Notes: generated by a model not told the origin, from the sequence alone. DNA of 33,655 nucleotides from a bacterium (GCA_021825655.1 JAKAGU010000009.1:670-34324), one strand, 5' to 3'. Counted from the first letter of the stretch, positions 25,977 through 33,302 are shown. A program made the numbers and translations.

Positions 25977-26012
25977 GTAAAAGAAAAACCCTCCCAAGGG
26001 TTTGGGAGGGTT
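25977..26012 (-). terminator. Attenuator terminator C (upstream of gene C)
   Basis: Minus strand: AAACCCTCCCAA-accc-TTGGGAGGGTTT (12 bp) followed by TTCTTTT. Confidence 0.88.
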
Positions 26013-26035
26013 TAAAGATGCAAGTTTTTTCTATG

Positions 26036-26125
26036 CTATCTTTTTCCTGTCCCAAACCAAAGAGCCGGCTTCTTAGTGGAAGTCTTAGTCATGGCCTTAT
26101 TGGTTTGGGCAGCGAAGATATTCAT
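26036..26125 (-). CDS. Putative leader peptide C (29 aa)
   Basis: MNIFAAQTNKAMTKTSTKKPALWFGTGKR; ATG 9 nt after the -10 TATTAT; carries attenuator segments 1 and 2. Confidence 0.6.
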   Translation of the reverse strand: MNIFAAQTNKAMTKTSTKKPALWFGTGKR

Positions 26126-26134
26126 ATTGGGTTC

Positions 26135-26164
26135 ATAATAGGGCAAAATTAGGGGTTTTGTCAA
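26135..26164 (-). promoter_or_regulatory. Promoter C: TTGACA-N18-TATTAT (minus strand)
   Basis: TTGACA at 26164-26159 and TATTAT at 26140-26135. Confidence 0.75.
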
Positions 26165-26186
26165 TTGTGGAAAAGTCTGTTAGAAT
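26158..26186 (+). promoter_or_regulatory. dcd promoter: TTGTCA-N17-TAGAAT (plus strand)
   Basis: TTGTCA 26158-26163, TAGAAT 26181-26186. The -35 overlaps that of the divergent promoter C. Confidence 0.65.
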
Positions 26187-26211
26187 TTTGATGCCATTAA
26201 TTTTTGAATAA

Positions 26212-26823
26212 ATGATTCTTTCCGACCGCGACATAAAAAAAGCCCTGGCTTCGGGCAGGATAAAAATTACACCCAAACCGGACTATAAGACCCAGCTGGG
26301 CTCTTGTTCCATCGATTTGCACTTAGGCAGTCATTTCCGGGTTTTTAAACACAGCACCCACCCATTTATTGATCTTAGGGGCAACATAGATACCGACAGT
26401 ATTATGAAGGAAATTGTAGTTAAAAAAGACGAGCCGTTCATTATGCAGCCCGGGGATTTTGCTTTGGCAACGACAGTGGAAAACCTGGAATTGGCGGATG
26501 ACATTTTGGGCAAGATTGAAGGCCGCAGTTCTTTAGGCAGGTTGGGGATTATTGTCCATGGCACGGCCAGTATTTTTGATCCCGGCTGGGTGGGTAAGCC
26601 CACCATGGAGCTGGGGAATTTGGGCGTCATGCCCGTGGCTTTGTATCCGGACATGCGGATTTGCGCTTTTACTTTTGAAGAAGTCACCAGTCGCGTGGAA
26701 GTGCCGTATAGGAAGAAGAAGGGCAACAAGTATGCGGGCCAGACTTCGCCGCTTGCTTCCAAGCTCACCCGCGAAGTCAGCAAAGGCATAAAAATGAAGG
26801 GCATCGGCGCCAAGGATTATTAG
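26212..26823 (+). CDS. dcd: dCTP deaminase
   Basis: MILSDRDIKKALASGRIKITPKP...CSIDLHLGSHFRVF...EGRSSLGRLGIIVHGTASIFDPGWVGKPTMELGNLG. Confidence 0.94.
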   Translation: MILSDRDIKKALASGRIKITPKPDYKTQLGSCSIDLHLGSHFRVFKHSTHPFIDLRGNIDTDSIMKEIVVKKDEPFIMQPGDFALATTVENLELADDILGKIEGRSSLGRLGIIVHGTASIFDPGWVGKPTMELGNLGVMPVALYPDMRICAFTFEEVTSRVEVPYRKKKGNKYAGQTSPLASKLTREVSKGIKMKGIGAKDY

Positions 26824-26837
26824 TTAATTAAACACCA

Positions 26838-26872
26838 GGCTCTTTGCATATGACATGCAAAGAGCCTTTTTT
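26838..26872 (+). terminator. Terminator of dcd
   Basis: GGCTCTTTGCAT-atgac-ATGCAAAGAGCC then TTTTTT. Confidence 0.93.
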
Positions 26873-26877
26873 GCTGG

Positions 26878-27477
26878 TTAGAGCGTTTGAAGAATGATCC
26901 ACTTGATGTCATCGGAGGTTTCCACCTCTCTCGTGCTTGGAGTCTCCAGGGTTAGGGTGTCCGGCTTTTTGGCATATCTCCGGACCCCTCGAAAAGTATT
27001 ATTTGAAATAAAACTTTCCAGAGGGCTCTCCGTGATTCCAATCTTGCTGTTTGCCGCGTGAACCACCGAATCTTCGCCGGAAAAAATCCCCACATGCCCG
27101 ACTCCGTCACCCCGGTTAGTTTCATAGTAATTGATTCTGCCCGAGGTAAAAACCAAATCGCCGGCTTTTATGTTTTGTAATTCTGTCTTGTGGCCAAATT
27201 CTCTTTGCTGAATAGACCGCCTTGGCAGCCAGACTCCTTTTTGTGCGTAGAGCCATTTTGCCAAACCTGAGCAGTCAAAAACTTCAGGAGCCTCAGACAA
27301 TCTCGCCCCTCTGCGGTATTTAGCTTGGCCAACAAGTCCGCGGGCTGCTTTTACCAAATCAAACTCGACTATTCTAAAACCCAGACGAGTTAAAATATTC
27401 AGCGCCTCTCTTTCTTCCAGCGGGAGTGAAAGGCCGCCGATATCCACCGCACATCGATTTCCAACAGCGCGATACAT
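26878..27477 (-). CDS. Gene D: NlpC/P60-family cysteine peptidase-like protein, no evident signal peptide
   Basis: FDCSGLAKWLYAQKGVWLPRRSIQQ, AGDLVFTSG, GDGVGHVGIFSGEDSVVHAANSKIGI; SD AAGGAGG upstream of the ATG. Confidence 0.85.
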   Translation of the reverse strand: MYRAVGNRCAVDIGGLSLPLEEREALNILTRLGFRIVEFDLVKAARGLVGQAKYRRGARLSEAPEVFDCSGLAKWLYAQKGVWLPRRSIQQREFGHKTELQNIKAGDLVFTSGRINYYETNRGDGVGHVGIFSGEDSVVHAANSKIGITESPLESFISNNTFRGVRRYAKKPDTLTLETPSTREVETSDDIKWIILQTL

Positions 27478-27498
27478 GCTTCTTTGTCCTCCTTGAAC

Positions 27499-27533
27499 AA
27501 AAATAAAAACCTGCCCGAATAAGGCAGGTTTTT
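27499..27533 (-). terminator. Terminator D, between folA and the NlpC/P60 gene
   Basis: Minus strand: AAAAACCTGCC-ttattcg-GGCAGGTTTTT then ATTTTTG. Confidence 0.9.
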
Positions 27534-27547
27534 AAGCAGAGCAAATA

Positions 27548-27631
27548 CTAAAACACGCCTTTTCGGTTAGGTGTCAAAATTACAGCGTCTGCAAATCCGG
27601 ACCAGATTTTTTTATATTTATTCAGTAGCAT
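27548..27631 (-). CDS. Putative leader peptide D (27 aa)
   Basis: MLLNKYKKIWSGFADAVILTPNRKGVF; its ATG starts 3 nt after the folA stop; stop codon 14 nt before the terminator hairpin. Confidence 0.4.
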   Translation of the reverse strand: MLLNKYKKIWSGFADAVILTPNRKGVF

Positions 27632-27634
27632 AAT

Positions 27635-28129
27635 TTATTCTTTTTCGAGTTCATACCAGGTGAAGTCTATGCCCTCGTGCTGGCTTTTTTCTTCGCGCAC
27701 AATTTTGGTAAATTCCGGATACGCCGGGAAAAAGGCATCCGCGTCCTCGTGCACCCGGTCAATAACCGTGACGTAGAGCTTGTCGGCCTGCCCAATGGTT
27801 TGGGTATAAATGGAACCGCCGCCAATGATAAAAATTTCATCTTTTTCGGTTTCTTTTGCCTTGCTCAATGCCTCTTCCACAGAGTGGACAACCATGCAGC
27901 CTGGAGCCTGGAAAGCCGGATCCTTGGTGATGATAATATTGGTCCGGTTGGGTAAGGGTCTGGAGCCGATGGATTCAAAAGTTTTTTTACCCATAACAAT
28001 TACGTGCCCCGAGGTCAGTTTTTTAAAGCGCTTCAAATCCTCGGGGATGTAATACAACAGTTTGTTGTCTTTGCCGATGGCCAGGTTTTTGGCAATCGCA
28101 GCAATCAGGCTGATTTTAGGGGTGTTCAT
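27635..28129 (-). CDS. folA: Dihydrofolate reductase
   Basis: ISLIAAIAKNLAIGKDNKLLYYIPEDLKRFKKLTSGHVIVMGKKTFESIGSRPLPNRTNIIIT...IFIIGGGSIY. Confidence 0.96.
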   Translation of the reverse strand: MNTPKISLIAAIAKNLAIGKDNKLLYYIPEDLKRFKKLTSGHVIVMGKKTFESIGSRPLPNRTNIIITKDPAFQAPGCMVVHSVEEALSKAKETEKDEIFIIGGGSIYTQTIGQADKLYVTVIDRVHEDADAFFPAYPEFTKIVREEKSQHEGIDFTWYELEKE

Positions 28130-28781
28130 TACGTTCGGAAATAATTTTGGCAATTTGGAATAAATCGGCAATTAGATAATCGGGTTTTAACTTTCTTAGC
28201 CTTTGTGGCGAACAGTCGCCCGTAGTCAGGGCTGCGGAAATAAAATTGGCGTCTTTGGATATTTCGATTTCTTCTATGGTATCGCCGACACACAAGACTT
28301 CCCCGGGTTTTACCTTAATTGCCTGCAAATATTTTTGCAGGCGATGTTCCTTGCTTCTTTGGGTAATATGGGTATGGTCGCCTGGCGGCCTGCCCAGGGT
28401 TTTCTCAATTAGTGAAGTTATTTTTAGTCTGGCAAGGTCCTTTGTGATCCGTCTTGTCGGGTGGTTACTGAAGATAATTGAGCGTATTTTTCTTTTTTGC
28501 AACAGCCTCAGTATTTTTTTCGCGTGCTTTTTTAAGAGGATCTTGCCGGAATATTGGTTGTAGTGCTCAAAGTAGGCCTTGTTTTGTTCCTGCATCTCCG
28601 AGGCGTGCCCGCCGTTTAGTTCCCACATTCGGCTAAAAGGCACGTCGTAGGTCTGTCTGAACCGTGCCAGGCTGACCGGTTTCCTTTTGAAGTGCTTAAG
28701 GGCGCGGTTAAATGCGCGGAATTGCATCTGGGTATCGTCGAACAGGGTACCGTTCCAGTCAAAAGCAACCAGTTTAATCAT
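28116..28781 (-). CDS. HAD-superfamily hydrolase (phosphoglycolate phosphatase-like)
   Basis: MIKLVAFDWNGTLFDD motif I; IIFSNHP; GEVLCVGDTIEEIEISKDANF. Confidence 0.9.
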   Translation of the reverse strand: MIKLVAFDWNGTLFDDTQMQFRAFNRALKHFKRKPVSLARFRQTYDVPFSRMWELNGGHASEMQEQNKAYFEHYNQYSGKILLKKHAKKILRLLQKRKIRSIIFSNHPTRRITKDLARLKITSLIEKTLGRPPGDHTHITQRSKEHRLQKYLQAIKVKPGEVLCVGDTIEEIEISKDANFISAALTTGDCSPQRLRKLKPDYLIADLFQIAKIISERNEHP

Positions 28782-29154
28782 GGTGGAGGCGTTTAAAAAT
28801 TTCTTCGGGGTTTGCATACCGGGCAAATTGGAAGTTTGGATGCTCTATGCCCAGCACCAAGCGGCTGACTTTGGCTGTTTCTTTGGCCACGGCGAGAACT
28901 TTTTTGTTAAGCTGCAGTGCGGTGGCGATTTCAAACCCCAGTCCAATAGCCGGGTAGGAGACTTCGGCCAAAAGCAGGTCGCAATCATGTACGCATTTCA
29001 CATCGTGCCGGAAAACATCCTCAGCGGTTCCATTGACCAGGCCCATGTATTCCAGAACTTCGTACTTGGTTTTAAGCTTTTCCCGAAATCCCAGCATCTC
29101 GGTTTTAAAGTCTTCCGGAGCCTGGGTCAGAGAATGGGCGAGATAAATTTTCAT
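28774..29154 (-). CDS. Nucleoside 2-deoxyribosyltransferase-like protein
   Basis: MKIYLAHSLTQAPEDFKTEMLGFREKL...HDCDLLLAEVSYPAIGLGFEIATALQLNKKVLAV. Confidence 0.8.
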   Translation of the reverse strand: MKIYLAHSLTQAPEDFKTEMLGFREKLKTKYEVLEYMGLVNGTAEDVFRHDVKCVHDCDLLLAEVSYPAIGLGFEIATALQLNKKVLAVAKETAKVSRLVLGIEHPNFQFARYANPEEIFKRLHHD

Positions 29155-29573
29155 AAATCAATATTTTTGACAACTTCCTTAAGGCTGGGGTGGCCGACCA
29201 TAAATTTGTCTTCCAGAAATTCTGCTTTGGTAACCCATTTTCCGCCAACAATGTTGCCGTCAGTCTCGTCAAAGTTGTGAAAATGGGCTTCTGGATTTTC
29301 AGTAGTGCATTGGAAAACGCTGCAGACCACTTGTTCGCCCGGTTTTAGCTCTTTTAAAAACCAAAAAAAACCCAGGAACTTACCAATCTTGATTTCTAAG
29401 TCCACTTCTTCTTTGGCTTCGCGATGCAGGGTTTCAAAGGGGGTTTCGCCTGCATCAATCTGTCCGCCGGGCAAATCCCAAATTTCCTTGCCGTTCAGGT
29501 TGTGCTTGATGGCTAAGAATTTTGGTTCGCTCGGATGCAGGATAACAGCTTTGATTGCGGCTAGGGAAGGCAT
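29151..29573 (-). CDS. NUDIX hydrolase
   Basis: Nudix box GGQIDAGETPFETLHREAKEEVDLEI. Confidence 0.92.
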   Translation of the reverse strand: MPSLAAIKAVILHPSEPKFLAIKHNLNGKEIWDLPGGQIDAGETPFETLHREAKEEVDLEIKIGKFLGFFWFLKELKPGEQVVCSVFQCTTENPEAHFHNFDETDGNIVGGKWVTKAEFLEDKFMVGHPSLKEVVKNIDL

Positions 29574-29578
29574 GGGCT

Positions 29579-30568
29579 TTAAAAGCCTCCAATGTTGGCA
29601 ATCTCGGCTTTGATCGCCGGGTGGGCCTGGTAATTTTCTATTTTGATGTCGTCGAATTTAAAATCATCAATATTTTTTATGTCCGGGTTGAGTTTCAGGA
29701 TAGGGAAGGGGAAGGGTTCGCGGGAAAGCTGGGTGTTAACCGCATCAAAATGGTTGGAATAAATATGCACGTCCCCGAAGAAATGCACAAAATCGCCCGG
29801 TTCCAAATTGGTAACCTGAGCCACCATCATCAAAAGCAGGGCGTATGAGGTAATATTGAAAGGCACGCCCAAGAAGCTGTCCGCACTTCTTTGGTACAAG
29901 CCTAAGTTTAGTTTGCCATTTTGCACCGCGAATTGGTAAGTGGTGTGGCAGAAAGGCGGCACTTCATTGGAATTGTTTTTGCTGGCCATTGCGTAAATGA
30001 AGTCCGGGTTCCAGGCCGAGACCACGTAGGATTTGCGGTAAGGTTTGTCCCTGAGGCCCTGGATTACCCAGCCCAGCTGGTCGATTTCCCGGCCGTCGGA
30101 AGCAGGCCACCGGCGCCACATGCGGCCGTAAATGGTAACCAGGTCGCCCCATTTTTTGACAAATTCGCTGTCAGCATTTTCGGCTTTGATTTTGGCGATG
30201 AAGTCCGCCTGGCTCATGTCAGGATGTTCGCCTTTCAGCGCGGCTTTGTGGTAGCGCTTCCACGCCCATTCGTCCCAGATGTGCACATCGTTGTCCGCCA
30301 GGTATTTAATATTTGAGCTGCCTGACAAAAACCACAGCAGTTCGTGGATGATGCCGCGGGTAAAAACTTTTTTCGTGGTGAGGACCGGAAAACCCTCGTT
30401 CATTGAGAACCGCATTTGCCGGCCGAAAACCGAACGGATAACGGGCGGCTCTTCACCCTTGTCCTTGTATTGCTGAAGGATTTCCGGAGTGAAGAACAGC
30501 GGCTTGTCGCTGCCGTTTTCTTTGATGTCTTTGAGCAAGTCGAGGTATTGGTATTCCGGATGCTTCAT
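29579..30568 (-). CDS. thyA: Thymidylate synthase
   Basis: [46 protein letters not shown]...CHTTYQF...[22 protein letters not shown]...[11 protein letters not shown]. Confidence 0.95.
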   Translation of the reverse strand: MKHPEYQYLDLLKDIKENGSDKPLFFTPEILQQYKDKGEEPPVIRSVFGRQMRFSMNEGFPVLTTKKVFTRGIIHELLWFLSGSSNIKYLADNDVHIWDEWAWKRYHKAALKGEHPDMSQADFIAKIKAENADSEFVKKWGDLVTIYGRMWRRWPASDGREIDQLGWVIQGLRDKPYRKSYVVSAWNPDFIYAMASKNNSNEVPPFCHTTYQFAVQNGKLNLGLYQRSADSFLGVPFNITSYALLLMMVAQVTNLEPGDFVHFFGDVHIYSNHFDAVNTQLSREPFPFPILKLNPDIKNIDDFKFDDIKIENYQAHPAIKAEIANIGGF

Positions 30569-30588
30569 AAAAGTGGGTTATTTTTTAT

Positions 30589-31269
30589 TTATTCAATATT
30601 GAAAATTTTATCCGTGCCATAGTAGTCCTGCCAATTTTTGTTGTAGTAGTCGAACATCCGGGCCAGGCGGTCTTGGGCCAGCTCCGCTACGCCCAGCTCG
30701 GCCATCAGCTGCCTGATCTCTTGCTTGAGTGACGGAGCCTGGGATTCCTCTGCGGTGATTTTTTCAAATTCCGCCAAATAGCCATAACCGGCATTCTTGT
30801 CGATGCTGACATTGGTGTTGTGATAGACGTACTCGCTTCTTTCGCGCGACCATTTGGCCTGGTAGGCAAAGCCTGATTTTAAGACCAGGTTGTCCAGTTC
30901 TTCAATGGAAGCGGGCACCTTGGCTTCCCACTCCAAGCGGGCAGTGCCGTTGGAGCTGGTCGTATCATCTACAGAAGCTTTGACTACCAGAATAACTTTG
31001 CCGTCGGCAGCACGCGTGCGTACGGAAAAGTCTTTGGCTTTGCCGGCCAAATCTTTCAGCTTTTCCAAATCTGCGGGTGAGACAACGGCGCTGACGTTCT
31101 CGTGGAGCTTTTGCAGGCTGCCCCCCACAAAGTAATGGTTAAGCTGCTTGTGGGAGCCCACGGTTTTGAGCGTTCCGTCTTTTGCCCGCATTTTGGCTAC
31201 CAGGGCGTCTGCGTTTTCTTTGCTGCCCAATAAGGACTTGATTTCGATCTCGTAAGAATGAGTTTGCAT
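30589..31269 (-). CDS. CYTH-domain protein (class IV adenylate cyclase / thiamine triphosphatase-like)
   Basis: SYEIEIKSLLG start (ExExK-type), HYFVGG, VRTRAADGKVILVVKAS, RLEWEAKV, YLAEFEKI. Confidence 0.8.
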   Translation of the reverse strand: MQTHSYEIEIKSLLGSKENADALVAKMRAKDGTLKTVGSHKQLNHYFVGGSLQKLHENVSAVVSPADLEKLKDLAGKAKDFSVRTRAADGKVILVVKASVDDTTSSNGTARLEWEAKVPASIEELDNLVLKSGFAYQAKWSRERSEYVYHNTNVSIDKNAGYGYLAEFEKITAEESQAPSLKQEIRQLMAELGVAELAQDRLARMFDYYNKNWQDYYGTDKIFNIE

Positions 31270-31271
31270 AA

Positions 31272-31892
31272 TTAGTATTTGTGGTTTTTTTTATCTATGG
31301 CCTGTTTGATGTCGCCTTCGACAAACCGGTTGCGCGCATGGCGGTACCAGTCGTGGGGTTTGGATTTTTGGATTTCTTTCCAGAGTTTTTTGGCGGACTG
31401 GGTAAAAAACAGCTTGGCAATCACAGTCCGGTTGTCGTCCCAGGCCTCCATGTGCACGCGGCCCATGGCTTTTTGTTCTTGAATTTCCAAATCCACATCC
31501 AGCCAGTCGGCATCTTTGACGATTTTAGCTTCCAGGCTTTTGCGCGCCTCGTATTCTTCCCAGGCGGCTTCCATTTCTCCGGCCAGCACTGTGTCTTTCA
31601 GCATGTCTTTAACCGCTTTTTCTTCGTCCCGTTTGGTATACTGCCGGGAGATATAGTGGACGTCGCCGGTGCGGCTTTCGGTAATATCGTGGACCAGGGC
31701 CATCATCATAATTTTTTGCATGTCAACTTTTTTGTTTTCCATTCTGGCCAAAACCATGGCCAGCCAGATAACCCGAAGATGGTGGTCGGCCAGGTTCGCA
31801 AAGCTGGGGCCCAAAAATTGCTTCCAGGCCCGGTCGATAAACCTTAAGCAGCCGATTTCGTATAAAAATTCCAGATTTCTTTTGGTGTTCAT
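31272..31892 (-). CDS. HD-domain phosphohydrolase (YfbR/HD_3-like)
   Basis: ADHHLRVIWLAMVLA...MMALVHDITESRTGDVHYISRQY...EAKIVKDADWLDVDLEIQE. Start at the ATG at 31892. Confidence 0.88.
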   Translation of the reverse strand: MNTKRNLEFLYEIGCLRFIDRAWKQFLGPSFANLADHHLRVIWLAMVLARMENKKVDMQKIMMMALVHDITESRTGDVHYISRQYTKRDEEKAVKDMLKDTVLAGEMEAAWEEYEARKSLEAKIVKDADWLDVDLEIQEQKAMGRVHMEAWDDNRTVIAKLFFTQSAKKLWKEIQKSKPHDWYRHARNRFVEGDIKQAIDKKNHKY

Positions 31893-31899
31893 ATTGGTA

Positions 31900-31928
31900 A
31901 GTTTAGCACAGTTTTTTCGGCCTTCCAA
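31900..31928 (-). promoter_or_regulatory. Promoter TTGGAA-N17-TAAACT (extended -10 TGC) for the HD...folA operon
   Basis: Minus-strand elements; ATG follows 7 nt after the -10. Confidence 0.6.
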
Positions 31929-31967
31929 AACGCTTAAAATGGCCCTATTTCCGGGTTTTTGGGTTAA

Positions 31968-31976
31968 TGGTATACT
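31968..31976 (+). promoter_or_regulatory. Extended -10 TGGTATACT for the divergent kinase gene
   Basis: TGG-TATACT; ATG at 31984 is 7 nt downstream. Confidence 0.55.
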
Positions 31977-31983
31977 TATGCAT

Positions 31984-32535
31984 ATGGACAAGCTGATTTT
32001 GGGCCTTGTAGGCGAAAAATTTGCGGGAAAAGACGCGGCTGCCAATTATCTGGCAAAAAAGCACCAGGCTGCCCACTTTAGGTTTAGCCACATTTTGGAC
32101 GACATTTTAAGGCTTTTGGATTTGCCGATTTCCCGGCGCAATGAAATCGATTTGGGCCTCGGCCTAAGGCAGATTTTCGGGCGCCAGGTTTTGGGCCCGG
32201 CCATTATCCAGCGGGTGAAAGCGTCAGCCAGTGCGCTGGTGGTAATTAACGGTATCCGGATGGATGAGGTGGAAAATGTGCGCCAGGTGGGGGGAAAAAT
32301 AATTTACATCACCGCGCCGGTAGAGGCCAGGTTCGCCCGCTACCAGCAGCGCCGCGAAAAAACCGACGACGGCAGCATGAGCCTGCAGGCGTTTGTGGAG
32401 CAGGAGCAGGAGCCGACGGAAGTCGGTATTCCCGAATTGGGCAAAAGCGCGGATTTTAGAATTGAAAACACCGGCAGCCTGGAAGAATTTTATGGCAAGC
32501 TCGAGGAGGTGCTGAGCCGTATCCGCCCCGCGTAA
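31984..32535 (+). CDS. P-loop deoxynucleotide/dephospho-CoA kinase-like protein
   Basis: MDKLILGLVGEKFAGKDAAANYLAKKH (Walker A), INGIRMDEVENVRQVGGKIIYITAPVEARFARYQQR. Confidence 0.78.
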   Translation: MDKLILGLVGEKFAGKDAAANYLAKKHQAAHFRFSHILDDILRLLDLPISRRNEIDLGLGLRQIFGRQVLGPAIIQRVKASASALVVINGIRMDEVENVRQVGGKIIYITAPVEARFARYQQRREKTDDGSMSLQAFVEQEQEPTEVGIPELGKSADFRIENTGSLEEFYGKLEEVLSRIRPA

Positions 32536-32546
32536 ATTTTTTAAAA

Positions 32547-33302
32547 ATGCCTTCGTTTATCAAAAAACTTGCTTTATCCAAGAAAGCCCCGCGCCAACCC
32601 CGCGGCCGGTTTATAGTCATTGACGGCATTGATGGCAGCGGCAAGGCCACCCAGACCCGGTTGCTCATTGAGGAGCTGAAGATAAACGGTTTTGAGGTGG
32701 AAGAAGCGGATTTTCCCCAGTACGGCACCAAGTCCGCCGGGATTATTGAAGAGTATTTAAACGGCAAATACGGCCAGCTCGACCCGCGCGCCGCTTCCAT
32801 TTTTTACGCCATTGACCGGTTTGATGCCAGTTTTAAAATCCGGCAGTGGCTTAACGAAGGCAAAGTGGTGGTTTCCAACCGTTATGTCACAGCCAATGCC
32901 GGCCACCAGGGAGGGAAGATAGCGGATGCTTCTGACCGGCTTAAGTTTTTCCGCTGGCTCAATGATTTGGAATACAGTATTTTTAACATTCCCAAGCCGG
33001 ACTTGAACATCATTCTCCACGTGCCTGCCAAACTGGCCCAAAAATTGGTGGATTCCAAGGCCAAGCACCAGCGCACGTATGCAAACCGCGCCAACAAGAA
33101 GCGGGATTTGCACGAATCAGACTTGGAACATTTAAAAAACGCGGAGCAGGTTTTTTTGGAAATCATCCAGCTGTTCCCCAATACCAAAATGGTGGAGTGC
33201 ACGGAAAATAACCGTTTGCTTTCGCCTGAAGAAATTCACAACAAGGTCTGGGAGTTGGCCAGGAGAATTGCGCTGATTAATTTTAAACCGGAGTATAAAT
33301 GA
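32547..33302 (+). CDS. tmk: Thymidylate kinase
   Basis: GRFIVIDGIDGSGKATQTRLLIEEL...YAIDRFDASFKIRQWLNEGKVVVSNRYVTANAGHQGGK. Confidence 0.93.
   Translation: MPSFIKKLALSKKAPRQPRGRFIVIDGIDGSGKATQTRLLIEELKINGFEVEEADFPQYGTKSAGIIEEYLNGKYGQLDPRAASIFYAIDRFDASFKIRQWLNEGKVVVSNRYVTANAGHQGGKIADASDRLKFFRWLNDLEYSIFNIPKPDLNIILHVPAKLAQKLVDSKAKHQRTYANRANKKRDLHESDLEHLKNAEQVFLEIIQLFPNTKMVECTENNRLLSPEEIHNKVWELARRIALINFKPEYK

Noticed and set aside
26036-26062. Similarity of the leader C C-terminus (WFGTGKR) to the ribosomal protein S9 N-terminal motif (YGTGRRK)
   Set aside because: Too short to distinguish from chance; no further S9-like sequence.
31669-32535. 288-aa version of the kinase ORF starting inside the HD gene
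   Set aside because: The first ~100 residues overlap the divergent HD gene and the promoter region; the true start is at 31984.
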